Shown one piece after another: positions 44,692 to 53,078 of a DNA stretch of 64,000 nucleotides. Positions within the stretch are counted from its first letter, which is position 1. Each line of letters opens with the position of its first letter. Source of the stretch: Geobacteraceae bacterium (GTDB taxonomy: Bacteria > Desulfobacterota > Desulfuromonadia > Geobacterales > Pseudopelobacteraceae); contig JANXYR010000060.1 of NCBI GenBank assembly GCA_025355965.1, positions 120,060-184,059 on the forward strand, given 5' to 3'. Both the position numbers and the translations under genes were made by a program. Below the pieces are notes generated by a model that was given only the letters and a program-made list of their open reading frames with translations, was not told where the DNA came from and made no database searches.

Positions 44692-45648
44692 ATGAGTGAC
44701 CCCATCTTGGCCGCACAAAATACTTTCCCGATTCTTATCGTTGATGATGATCGTCTTCAACGCAGCGTACTGGAAGCAAACCTCAAAGCAGCAGGTTATG
44801 ATGTTGTCTCTGCCGAAAACGGTAGAGAGGCTCTGGAAATATTCCGTAAAGGACATTATCCGATAGTCATGACTGACTGGATCATGCCGGAGATGAGCGG
44901 GCTTGAATTGTGTCGCGAAATCAGAAAGGATGATTCGGGGCGCTACACATATATAATTATTTTAACTTCTCTAAATTCCAAAAACGACATTATTGCGGGT
45001 CTTGAAGCGGGTGCAGACGAGTATCTGGTCAAGCCCCCACATCAGGCCGAATTGACTTCACGCCTAAAAACTGCAAGGCGTATTCTGGATCTCGAGCTAT
45101 CACAGCAGCGTTATATTGAGACCATTAAAAACCTTTCTCTGGTCGATCCTGTTTCGGGTGTTTTCAGCCGTCGTTACATGGATGAGCGGATCCACCAAGA
45201 AATCAAACGCGCATATCGTTACGAACGTTCTCTTTCGGTTATTCTGGTGGGGATCAATCTGTTTGAAAAGCTTGTAGTTACTCATGGACATTATGCGGGA
45301 GATCTTATTACCAAATGTTGTGCTGACAGCCTTGTTGAAGCGGTACGTAAGGATGTCGACTGGGTAGCTAGGTATGGGCAGGATTCGTTTGCCGTGATAC
45401 TGCCTGAAACCGATTCGGCAGGGGCGATGATTGTTGCTAAGCGGTTGAGGATAAGGATTGCATCGCTTGTGATGAAGATGTACGACAAAGAAATGAAAAT
45501 AACTGCCAGTTTCGGCGTCTCAGGATTTACAGCCAGTCAACAAAAATTGGGCTTCACTGCCGACATTCTGCTTGATAAGGCTGACCATAATCTTACTTTG
45601 GCTCTAGAAGAGGGTGGTAACACAATTAAAGGGGTTCAAATGGGGTAG
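44692..45648 (+). CDS. Response regulator with degenerate GGDEF domain
   Basis: A 318-residue protein with a receiver domain (about 12-130; acidic DDD at 18-20, phospho-acceptor Asp62 in TDWIMPEMSG, Lys114 in YLVKPPH) and a C-terminal GGDEF fold (about 150-318). The cyclase site is degraded. GGDEF reads GQDSF (229-233), and the metal-binding DxD reads GIN (VILVGINLFEKL). It is therefore unlikely to make c-di-GMP and may act as a receptor or as a protein-interaction output. The receiver appears fully functional. Confidence 0.85.
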   Translation: MSDPILAAQNTFPILIVDDDRLQRSVLEANLKAAGYDVVSAENGREALEIFRKGHYPIVMTDWIMPEMSGLELCREIRKDDSGRYTYIIILTSLNSKNDIIAGLEAGADEYLVKPPHQAELTSRLKTARRILDLELSQQRYIETIKNLSLVDPVSGVFSRRYMDERIHQEIKRAYRYERSLSVILVGINLFEKLVVTHGHYAGDLITKCCADSLVEAVRKDVDWVARYGQDSFAVILPETDSAGAMIVAKRLRIRIASLVMKMYDKEMKITASFGVSGFTASQQKLGFTADILLDKADHNLTLALEEGGNTIKGVQMG

Positions 45649-45674
45649 GGTTTGAATCCGGATACCACGTGGTT

Positions 45675-45717
45675 AAAAAAGCTATGCCATTCATTTTTTA
45701 GGAAGGGCATAGCTTTT
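45675..45717. terminator. Bidirectional terminator between regulator and helicase genes
   Basis: AAAAGCTATGCC (45677-45688) pairs with GGCATAGCTTTT (45706-45717) around a 17-base loop, between convergent genes. Confidence 0.85.
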
Positions 45718-45718
45718 A

Positions 45719-47107
45719 CTATACCTGATCAGTTGTTATGATAACCGTTTGATCGCTGGACGGTTTTGGCTTTCTATTACGACGGCGAGGTTTCTTTTTG
45801 ACTTCACCTTCAGCTTGAGGAGTAGCAACTGTCGGCTTGGTAACAGCTGGTGTTGTTCTTTTAATCGGCCGCGCAGCAGGTCGCCCGCTCTTGTCATTAC
45901 CCCGGCTGGCTCCAGGTTTATCTCGCTTTAGATCCTGCACCCTTTTAGGGCGTGGTGTTCTGACATAATCCAACACGTACAGCTCATCATCAGCCCATTC
46001 AGTAGGGATCTTGGCTTTAATGTACTCTTCAATAGCCTCAAGAAAAAAGGCTCCATCCTCATCAGCCAGAGAAATTGCCTTTCCCTCGGCCCCGGCACGG
46101 GCGGTACGTCCGATACGATGGACATAGTCCTCACAATCCTGTGGCATATCATAGTTTATAACATGTGAAACACCATCAATGTGAAGGCCTCGTGATGCAA
46201 CATCGGTAGCAATCAGGATTGGTAGCGTGCCGTCTTTGAAGTTGTCAAGGATTTTCATCCTTTTGCGCTGTTCAACATCTCCTGAAATGACTTTACAGGG
46301 GAAATTATTTGCATTCAACAGGTTATGAAGATGTTCAGCCTCGCGCTTGGTGTTCATAAATATCATGGTGCGTGCCATACCTTCGCGGCGCAGAAGCCCC
46401 AACAGCAAAGAAAACTTCTCTTTACGGGAACAGTGAAACAGAAGTTGTTCAACCCGTTCGGCCGTCATTGTTTCCGGAGTTACCGAAACCTTGGTCGGCG
46501 AGTTCATGAACTCATATGCCAACTCCATTACCCTGGGGTTGAGGGTAGCTGAAAACATCAGGTTTTGGCGTTTTTCAAATGGCGGCAATTTGCGGAGAAT
46601 AAAGCGCAGATCGGCAATAAAACCAAGATCGAACATACGGTCAGCTTCGTCAATAACCAGCACCTCGATATCTTTCAAACTATAGATCTTCTGCTTGAGG
46701 TAATCGATCAAACGTCCCGGAGTTCCGACTATTATATCGGCACCGTCCAGAAGGGCGTTCTTCTGTTTCATATAATCAACACCGCCATATATAGCCTGAA
46801 TGGCGAAACCGCAATGGGCTCCCAGTTGTTTGGCGTCTGCTTCTATCTGCACAACCAGCTCACGAGTCGGCGCAAGAATCAAAGCACGTGGTCTGCCGAT
46901 GGGGTGTTCATTTGCAAGCAGTCGGGTAAAAAGTGAAATCAGAAAAGCAGCAGTTTTGCCGGTTCCTGTCTGCGCTTGACCGGCAATATCAATGCCCTTT
47001 AGTGTTGTCGGCAGAGTTTGTTCCTGGATGGGGGTGCAAATACTAAAACCGCTTTCAACAATGCCGCGAAGCACCAACTCTGGAATCGGGAGTTCATCAA
47101 ATCTCAT
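45719..47107 (-). CDS. DEAD-box RNA helicase (RhlE/RhlB-like)
   Basis: A 462-residue ATP-dependent RNA helicase. The Q motif (CTPIQEQTL), motif I AQTGTGKT, motif II DEAD, motif III SAT, and motif VI HRIGRTAR are all present. After the two RecA domains comes a basic, low-complexity tail (about 375-462; KKKPRRRNRKPKP), typical of RNA-binding tails. These helicases remodel RNA in degradation or ribosome assembly. Monocistronic by context. Confidence 0.92.
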   Translation of the reverse strand: MRFDELPIPELVLRGIVESGFSICTPIQEQTLPTTLKGIDIAGQAQTGTGKTAAFLISLFTRLLANEHPIGRPRALILAPTRELVVQIEADAKQLGAHCGFAIQAIYGGVDYMKQKNALLDGADIIVGTPGRLIDYLKQKIYSLKDIEVLVIDEADRMFDLGFIADLRFILRKLPPFEKRQNLMFSATLNPRVMELAYEFMNSPTKVSVTPETMTAERVEQLLFHCSRKEKFSLLLGLLRREGMARTMIFMNTKREAEHLHNLLNANNFPCKVISGDVEQRKRMKILDNFKDGTLPILIATDVASRGLHIDGVSHVINYDMPQDCEDYVHRIGRTARAGAEGKAISLADEDGAFFLEAIEEYIKAKIPTEWADDELYVLDYVRTPRPKRVQDLKRDKPGASRGNDKSGRPAARPIKRTTPAVTKPTVATPQAEGEVKKKPRRRNRKPKPSSDQTVIITTDQV

Positions 47108-47234
47108 ACAAGTTCCTTTTTTTACTATATCCGTTAGTTACTATATAGCACCATATACTGTGGAGTTACGTCTGGCAATCGAAAGATGATGCAGTTCTGG
47201 CCACAAACCACCATAAATCCTTGCCAAAAATGCT

Positions 47235-47264
47235 TTGACAAATAAGAAACCATTCTATTACTAT
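47235..47264 (+). promoter_or_regulatory. Promoter of the polyprenyl synthase gene
   Basis: A perfect TTGACA (47235-47240) and TACTAT (47259-47264), 18 bases apart, lie 30 bases before the start codon. Confidence 0.45.
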
Positions 47265-47294
47265 GATACGAATTTACCTTAAGGATGTCATCTC

Positions 47295-48263
47295 ATGCAG
47301 GCTGCACTTGCCATTATCGGCGAAGATCTCAAACTGGTTGAACAGCAGTTCCGTAAAGATCTGCAATCTGATGTGCCGCTGATTCGGAAAGTTGGAGAGT
47401 ATGTACTCTCAAGCGGCGGAAAACGTGTGCGCCCGGCACTGTTGCTGCTTGCCGCACGTTTGTGTGAATATACCGCCGACAAGGCTGTTCCGCTTGCGAG
47501 TGTAGTAGAGTTTATCCACACCGCCACCCTGCTTCACGATGATGTTGTCGATAGTGCTACGTTGCGCAGGGGACTGGCATCAGCCAACACCCTCTGGGGC
47601 AATGAAGCCTCTGTACTGGTTGGCGATTTTCTGTTTTCCAAATCATTCTCTCTTATGGTTGGTGTTGGCAGTCTTGATATCCTGCGGGTACTTTCCGATG
47701 CCACTACTGTTATTGCTGAAGGCGAGGTTATGCAGCTCCTCTGTACCGGTGAAATCGATCTTACAGAAGAGCGTTATATCAATGTAGTTCGCTCCAAAAC
47801 CGCTATTCTGATGTCAGCTGCCTGTGAAGCGGGCGCCATTCTGGGCGCTGTACCGCAGAGTCAACAGCAGGCATTGGCTGATTTTGGAATGGATCTCGGC
47901 ATCGCATTCCAGTTGATGGATGATATTCTTGATTATGTTGCCACTGAGGAAGAGTTTGGCAAGAGCATCGGTCATGATCTTGAAGAGGGGAAAATTACAC
48001 TGCCCTTGATTCGCACCCTACGAAACTGCAACGATTTAGAACGTGCAGTTATCACTTCTGTAGTTGAGCAGGATGAGATGTCACTGGACGACTTCCGCGC
48101 TGTTTCCGGCTTGGTCAAACAGTATGGAGGTATTGAATATACTGTCGAAGCTGCCCGTATTTATATAAACCGCTGCAAGAATCATTTGCATCTGTTTTCG
48201 CCGTCGCCGGTTCGCGAGGCTCTGCTTAGTCTGTCAGAATATGTTGTAACACGCAGCAAATAA
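47295..48263 (+). CDS. ispB: Polyprenyl diphosphate synthase (octaprenyl-type)
   Basis: A 322-residue trans-prenyltransferase that builds the long isoprenoid tail of menaquinone or ubiquinone. The first Asp-rich motif, DDVVD (82-86), is followed by RRG. The second, DDILD, lies in LMDDILDYVATEEEFGKSIG. The sequence GGKRVRPALLLLAA is the substrate-binding start. Length and motifs match IspB-type enzymes; exact chain length is not predictable. In these bacteria the product would serve menaquinone. Confidence 0.9.
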   Translation: MQAALAIIGEDLKLVEQQFRKDLQSDVPLIRKVGEYVLSSGGKRVRPALLLLAARLCEYTADKAVPLASVVEFIHTATLLHDDVVDSATLRRGLASANTLWGNEASVLVGDFLFSKSFSLMVGVGSLDILRVLSDATTVIAEGEVMQLLCTGEIDLTEERYINVVRSKTAILMSAACEAGAILGAVPQSQQQALADFGMDLGIAFQLMDDILDYVATEEEFGKSIGHDLEEGKITLPLIRTLRNCNDLERAVITSVVEQDEMSLDDFRAVSGLVKQYGGIEYTVEAARIYINRCKNHLHLFSPSPVREALLSLSEYVVTRSK

Positions 48264-48278
48264 TTCACCGGAGGTTTT

Positions 48279-48800
48279 ATGCAACGGATTTTTTTTCTAT
48301 TAATAGGTTGCCTGTTCCTGGCTCTGACCGCCTGCTCCAAAACAGATACGCCAAAAAAGAGCGCTGTTGTTGCTGAAAAAAGTCCTGCTCCGGACGTTTC
48401 TGTCATATCGCTGGCCAATGGGAGTACCCTGAAATTATCAGATCTTAAAGGAAAAGTGGTAATGCTTAATTTCTGGGCGACCTGGTGTCCGCCATGCCGC
48501 GAAGAAATTCCTTCCATGATGAAGCTGAACAGTTTAATGGCCGGTAAACCGTTTCAGATGGTGGCAATTTCTATTGATGAAGGTGGAAAACCGGCAATTG
48601 AATCCTTTTTTAAAGAGTCCGGATTTTCGCTTCCAACATACCTTGATGAGAGCGGAGCTTCAGCTAAAATGTACGGAGTTACAGGGGTTCCGGAGTCTTT
48701 TATTATTGACAAACAAGGAGTTCTGGCCAAAAAAGTTATTGGTGGCGCTAATTGGGACTCACCTGAAGCTGTCTCTTTTATAGAAGGGTTGATGAAATAG
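48279..48800 (+). CDS. TlpA/ResA-like thioredoxin-fold lipoprotein
   Basis: A 173-residue exported thiol-disulfide protein. It has a lipoprotein signal (LALTAC, Cys19) and a thioredoxin fold with the active site WCPPC (Cys70, Cys73) and a cis-Pro in TGVPESFII. It probably reduces disulfides in apocytochrome c before heme attachment. It lies 9 bases before the ccdA gene, whose product supplies electrons for that job, so the pair is a cytochrome c maturation unit in a cytochrome-rich organism. Confidence 0.92.
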   Translation: MQRIFFLLIGCLFLALTACSKTDTPKKSAVVAEKSPAPDVSVISLANGSTLKLSDLKGKVVMLNFWATWCPPCREEIPSMMKLNSLMAGKPFQMVAISIDEGGKPAIESFFKESGFSLPTYLDESGASAKMYGVTGVPESFIIDKQGVLAKKVIGGANWDSPEAVSFIEGLMK

Positions 48801-48809
48801 GGAACCGCC

Positions 48810-49541
48810 ATGATCAACCATGAAGTAACCTACATTGGGGCATTTATTGCCGGCCTGCTCTCTTTTCTGTCTCCGTGTGTATTTCCATTGATACCATCAT
48901 ATATTATGTACATAACCGGCATTTCTTATGCCGATTTGCAGGCAGAGCACCCTTCTCACATCATTCGACAAAAATCAATTCTCCACGCGTTGTGTTTTAT
49001 CTGCGGATTCACTGTTGTGTTTGTCCTGCTGGGGGCTTCCGCAACTTATATTGGATCGTTCCTGTCTGAGAATGCTGTCATCATCAGAAAAGTAGGTGGG
49101 GTTCTTCTGGTATTGCTCGGCATCCATGTAACCGGTATCCTGCACCTTAAATTTCTACTTGGTGAAAAAAGAGTTTCAATTAAACACAAACCGGCAGGGT
49201 ATGCTGGAAGTTTTCTGGTTGGGATCGCATTTGCCGCTGGCTGGACCCCCTGTATCGGACCAATATTGGCTGCTATTCTTGCTATTGCAGCTACCGAAGA
49301 GAAAGTTCATCAGGGGATAATTCTGCTTCTGCTCTACTCACTTGGTCTCGGGGTTCCTTTCTTTTTCTCGGCACTTGCTATGCACCGCTTTCTGGTCCTA
49401 TTTAACCGTTTTAAAAAGTATATACATGCCTTTGAAATAGTCACGGGGGTTTTATTGATGGTTGTTGGTGTGCTTATCTACTCTAACTGGCTTTCTCGTC
49501 TTTCCGGTTATATGAATACTATTTATAAGGGGATCGAGTGA
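48810..49541 (+). CDS. ccdA: Cytochrome c biogenesis protein CcdA
   Basis: A 243-residue membrane protein with six TM helices. The Cys pair sits at LSPCVFP in TM1 and GWTPCIGP in TM4, the reductant relay of the CcdA/DsbD family. It passes electrons from cytoplasmic thioredoxin to the TlpA-like lipoprotein encoded just upstream. Its stop overlaps the GTG of the next gene (GTGA). Confidence 0.93.
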   Translation: MINHEVTYIGAFIAGLLSFLSPCVFPLIPSYIMYITGISYADLQAEHPSHIIRQKSILHALCFICGFTVVFVLLGASATYIGSFLSENAVIIRKVGGVLLVLLGIHVTGILHLKFLLGEKRVSIKHKPAGYAGSFLVGIAFAAGWTPCIGPILAAILAIAATEEKVHQGIILLLLYSLGLGVPFFFSALAMHRFLVLFNRFKKYIHAFEIVTGVLLMVVGVLIYSNWLSRLSGYMNTIYKGIE

Positions 49542-49969
49542 AGGCACATCGTGCCCCACATTCAATTCAGCTTACCGTGTCTCAACTCGTCGTAACGGAA
49601 GCATTTTATTCCGGAATACTGGAGTTGCCGGTGCAACGGTCATTTACATCAAAGGGTGCGCCTGATCATCTGGTTATTGATATGGATGGCATGGCGATTG
49701 TTTTCGTCGAGGAGGCTGATGTCATCAGAGCTCACCCGGTTCTTGGACCGCGTTTTAACATGTTTCCGCGTGGCATAGGCGTTACCCTCCATTTTGAAGT
49801 GGTTGATATTGAAGATATACGTGACGCGATCATAGAGGAGGGTCTTGAAGTTCTCTACCCGCTGGAAATTATGCCTTATGGTGTTAAGGAAATGTGGTGT
49901 TTTGATCCGGATGGCTATCTGATAGTTCTTGACGAATCGATGCCGATACAAAAAAAGGTTGGGCAATAG
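49538..49969 (+). CDS. VOC (glyoxalase/bleomycin resistance) superfamily protein
   Basis: A 143-residue single VOC domain with two beta-alpha-beta-beta-beta modules: IQLTVSQLVVTEAFYSGIL at the start and GVTLHFEVVDIEDIRDAI, MWCFDPDGYLIVL in the second half. VOC proteins bind a metal and a small substrate; here the reaction is unknown. It starts at a GTG overlapping the ccdA stop, so it is translated with the cytochrome maturation pair, which is an unusual partner. Confidence 0.78.
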   Translation: MKAHRAPHSIQLTVSQLVVTEAFYSGILELPVQRSFTSKGAPDHLVIDMDGMAIVFVEEADVIRAHPVLGPRFNMFPRGIGVTLHFEVVDIEDIRDAIIEEGLEVLYPLEIMPYGVKEMWCFDPDGYLIVLDESMPIQKKVGQ

Positions 49970-49986
49970 GCTCAGCCTTTTGTTTT
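49953..49986 (+). terminator. Terminator overlapping the VOC gene end
   Basis: GGTTGGGC (49957-49964) pairs with GCTCAGCC (49970-49977) with two G-U pairs. The VOC stop codon lies in the loop, and TTTTGTTTTT follows. Confidence 0.75.
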
Positions 49987-50057
49987 TGGTTTACTCTCCA
50001 AGGGTCGAATTTTCTTCCGCTTGCGGTGGGGTTGTTGATTGTTTATTGTATTTCACA

Positions 50058-52505
50058 CTACCTTTCTAATTCGCTTCGCAGCAGCACGGTTGCTGACTGA
50101 TTCAGAATCTCTATCCGGTCAATAACCTTTTTTGCATCCAATAGATTTTCTCCATCCAGCAACGTTTTTTCTGCGAGATGGCACTGGTCTGCCAGAAATT
50201 GAGCCCCGAGCATGGCACTTGATGTTTTGAGGCTGTGAATGGCTCTTTTTAGCTCTTCTGTGTTGCTTTGCCCGTCAAGGCTGTTCCGCATAGCTGTGAT
50301 CAGTTGAAAAGAATTGGTCTCATACGTGGATATAACTTTTGCCAGAATATCGGTAGATCCCGGTCTCCTTAGTTCCTTTATTGCATCCAGTGGTGCGCGT
50401 TCAAGGAGTAGTTTTGTTTCGTCAAGAGTAGGAAAAAGCGAGAGCGTTTTAGTCTCTTCAGTGGATTTACTGAATTCGGTCTGATTTGATCCAGGAAGCC
50501 ATTTAGCTAAAATATCTCTCAATTGTTTCAGGTTGAATGGTTTTTTCAGATAGTCATCCATGCCGGCATCCAGACACAACTGTTTGTCCTGGTGCATCGC
50601 ATTTCCTGTGAGTGCGATGATGGTCAGACGCTTAATCCCTCGTTCCAACTCCCACTGTCGATATTTTTGTGTCGCTTCATATCCATCCATAATCGGCATT
50701 TGACAGTCCATCAATACTACGTCGAACTGCTTGCTCATCAGCAATTCCAGAGCCTCAACTCCGTTGTTGGCAACTGTTGAGGAGTGCCCAATGTGCATTA
50801 ATAGTTCACAGCAAACTTCACAATTGACCACGGTATCTTCGACTACAAGCACCTTGGCACTAATGACAACAGGTTCGTTTGAATCGTCATCAGTCTGTAT
50901 ATAGGGTGATTCTGGTAACTGGCCGCTAAAGAGTGTCAATCGTGTAGTGAACCAGAAGGTTGAGCCGATTCCAAACGTACTTTCCACACCAATAGAGCCA
51001 CCCATCAGCTCAGTCAGTTGCTGTACTATCGAAAGCCCGAGTCCGGTTCCACCAAAACGTCTGGTTGTAGACCCGTCAGCCTGGGCAAAGCGATCAAATA
51101 TCAGAGGAAGTACTTCGGGCTGAATTCCTATTCCGGTGTCGGTTACCTCAAATTTAATGACAACATGCTCCGGAGTCAATTCGACATTTTTTGCTTTGAT
51201 TATTATTTGTCCCTGTTCGGTGAACTTTAAAGCATTACTTACCAGATTGATAAGAACTTGACGTAACCTTGTTGGGTCACCTTCAACAGAAGATGGTACT
51301 TCAGACCCTATTTCGGTCTTCAATCCAATTTCTTTCCACTCAGCCTGCTCGGAAAAAACTTCAATAAGATCATTAAGCATCTCCATAAGGTTAAAGGGGG
51401 TGGTTTCCAATGAAAGGTAGCCTGCCTCTATTTTAGAAAAATCAAGAATATCGTTGATGATATTTAGTAGAGAATCAGAGGAGTTCTTTATGGTTACGGC
51501 AAAATGGTGCTGGCGCTCGGTGAGTCCGGATTTAAGCAACAGTTCTGTCATCCCCATTATTCCATTCATAGGGGTCCTGATTTCATGGCTCATGTTTGCA
51601 AGGAATTGTGATTTTGCCAGATTTGCGACTTCAGCGGCTTTTTTGGCAACATAAAGATCAGAAATAGATATTTCCAGCGCCTGGTTTGTTGCGGTAAGCT
51701 CTCCGGTACGCTTAATGATGGCATCTTCCAGCGATTCTCTGTAGGCAGCTATACTGTCGTCACGCTTCTGAATTTCTGCCAGCATTGTGTTGAAACCATC
51801 AAACAAGCTTCCAACTTCGTCCAGGCTCTGTTTTTCAACCCGGAGTGAAAAGTCTGCATTACTACTGACCAACTGCATCGTTTGAGCAAGCTTTATAACC
51901 GGCCTGGTGATAACTCGCTGAAAACCTTTTGATAATGCGTAGGTGAGCAGTAGCGCCGAGATGAAAACTGTGGAGATAATGATTATAAAATGGCGCAGCT
52001 GTGAATATAGTAATGACAGATCCGACTGAATTAAGACTGTTCCGATGGTTTGTCCATCAATTGTAATAGACTTTATGGCCTCGATGTCGTCATCCAAAAT
52101 AAGGCCGCCGTCTTTAACTGTTGCTTCTTTGAGAAGATCTATCGGGTCTTTGCCGTAGTGGCCAGCACTGTAGGAACGATACAGCGCAAAAACTGCACCC
52201 TTACTGTCAAAAATATACGCTGAGAGTACATGTTTTTTTTCTTTCAACCCGTTCAGAGTTTCCTGAGCCGCTATCCTGTCATCGAATGCAAGTGCCGAAC
52301 TCGTATTGAGAGCGACGATATCAGTTAGCGAAGCAAGATCCTCTTTAACCTCCCTATACTTCACAATTGCTACGTTAGCAACAACAGCTAGTGAAACTAA
52401 TATCAGTACAATCGTACTTTGCAGAACCATTATCGACATGACTTTTCGCTGGATGGAGATGTTGCGGAATTTATTTTTAATCTTTGATATGATCTGCTGG
52501 GTCAT
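50058..52505 (-). CDS. Hybrid histidine kinase (CHASE8-like, HAMP, HisKA, HATPase, REC, Hpt)
   Basis: An 815-residue membrane sensor. TM1 lies at about 22-45 and TM2 at about 160-183, with an extracytoplasmic domain between them that resembles CHASE8 (IVALNTSSALAFDDRIAA). A HAMP domain and coiled coil follow. HisKA has its His in NMSHEIRTPMNGIMGM; HATPase has LVSNALKFTEQG and GGTGLGLSIVQQL; the receiver Asp is in VLMDCQMPIMDG; and an Hpt domain ends the protein (AIHSLKTSSAMLGA). All phosphorelay sites are intact. It overlaps the YfiR-like gene by 4 bases, which is thus its likely periplasmic partner. No separate regulator gene is adjacent. Confidence 0.9.
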   Translation of the reverse strand: MTQQIISKIKNKFRNISIQRKVMSIMVLQSTIVLILVSLAVVANVAIVKYREVKEDLASLTDIVALNTSSALAFDDRIAAQETLNGLKEKKHVLSAYIFDSKGAVFALYRSYSAGHYGKDPIDLLKEATVKDGGLILDDDIEAIKSITIDGQTIGTVLIQSDLSLLYSQLRHFIIIISTVFISALLLTYALSKGFQRVITRPVIKLAQTMQLVSSNADFSLRVEKQSLDEVGSLFDGFNTMLAEIQKRDDSIAAYRESLEDAIIKRTGELTATNQALEISISDLYVAKKAAEVANLAKSQFLANMSHEIRTPMNGIMGMTELLLKSGLTERQHHFAVTIKNSSDSLLNIINDILDFSKIEAGYLSLETTPFNLMEMLNDLIEVFSEQAEWKEIGLKTEIGSEVPSSVEGDPTRLRQVLINLVSNALKFTEQGQIIIKAKNVELTPEHVVIKFEVTDTGIGIQPEVLPLIFDRFAQADGSTTRRFGGTGLGLSIVQQLTELMGGSIGVESTFGIGSTFWFTTRLTLFSGQLPESPYIQTDDDSNEPVVISAKVLVVEDTVVNCEVCCELLMHIGHSSTVANNGVEALELLMSKQFDVVLMDCQMPIMDGYEATQKYRQWELERGIKRLTIIALTGNAMHQDKQLCLDAGMDDYLKKPFNLKQLRDILAKWLPGSNQTEFSKSTEETKTLSLFPTLDETKLLLERAPLDAIKELRRPGSTDILAKVISTYETNSFQLITAMRNSLDGQSNTEELKRAIHSLKTSSAMLGAQFLADQCHLAEKTLLDGENLLDAKKVIDRIEILNQSATVLLRSELER

Positions 52506-53044
52506 TTGATTACCTCGGTTGCCAGCTTTAGCAGGTTGCTGCTGATATCAAGGCCGGAGGTACGTGCGCTCTTCAAATTTATTTCAAAAGTCATGCGGTT
52601 ATTAACTACGTGCAGGGCGATCATTCCACCGTAGTGGCTGAACCCTTCAATTTCACTGATTGTAAGAACGGAGTAATCTTTAAGAGCAGCCAGAACTCTG
52701 AGTACATTTTTTCTCTCTGATGATTCAATAAAAACAAGTTGGCAGTTTATCAGTTCATCAAGGTCAGTGAATCTACGGACCGTTATTTTCCGCCCATGCA
52801 CAGTCTTCCCATTTAAACCTACCCATTGAGAAAGGTTGCGACCCTGTCCAAAAATCCCTACCGTAAAGCTCTGGCCATTATCCAGAATCGAGGTTGGCCA
52901 CGTCACATATCTGGCAATATTATATACTATTGCAGATTTTACCTGCTGTTCGCTCAATTGCTGATCTTCTGCATGCAGAACCGCTGCATGCAGAAAAACC
53001 GCTGTGATCAAAATAAATAGATATATGCGAGTTCTGGAAATCAT
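52502..53044 (-). CDS. YfiR-family periplasmic protein
   Basis: A 180-residue protein with a signal peptide (about 1-26) and a YfiR/DUF4154 domain (SAIVYNIARYVTWPTSIL, FTVGIFGQ, VLTISEIEGFSHYGGMIALH, FEINLKSAR). In Pseudomonas, YfiR holds back the diguanylate cyclase YfiN in the periplasm. Here the co-translated partner is a hybrid histidine kinase with a CHASE8-like sensor, so YfiR may gate that kinase instead. It lies between the TonB receptor and the kinase genes. Confidence 0.85.
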   Translation of the reverse strand: MISRTRIYLFILITAVFLHAAVLHAEDQQLSEQQVKSAIVYNIARYVTWPTSILDNGQSFTVGIFGQGRNLSQWVGLNGKTVHGRKITVRRFTDLDELINCQLVFIESSERKNVLRVLAALKDYSVLTISEIEGFSHYGGMIALHVVNNRMTFEINLKSARTSGLDISSNLLKLATEVIK

Positions 53045-53078
53045 TGTAATCCGTTATTAAATGTCTTGAGGCTGATGC

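Noticed and set aside
45644..45675. tRNA-like TTTGAATCC segment
   Set aside because: No acceptor, D or anticodon stems can be folded around it.
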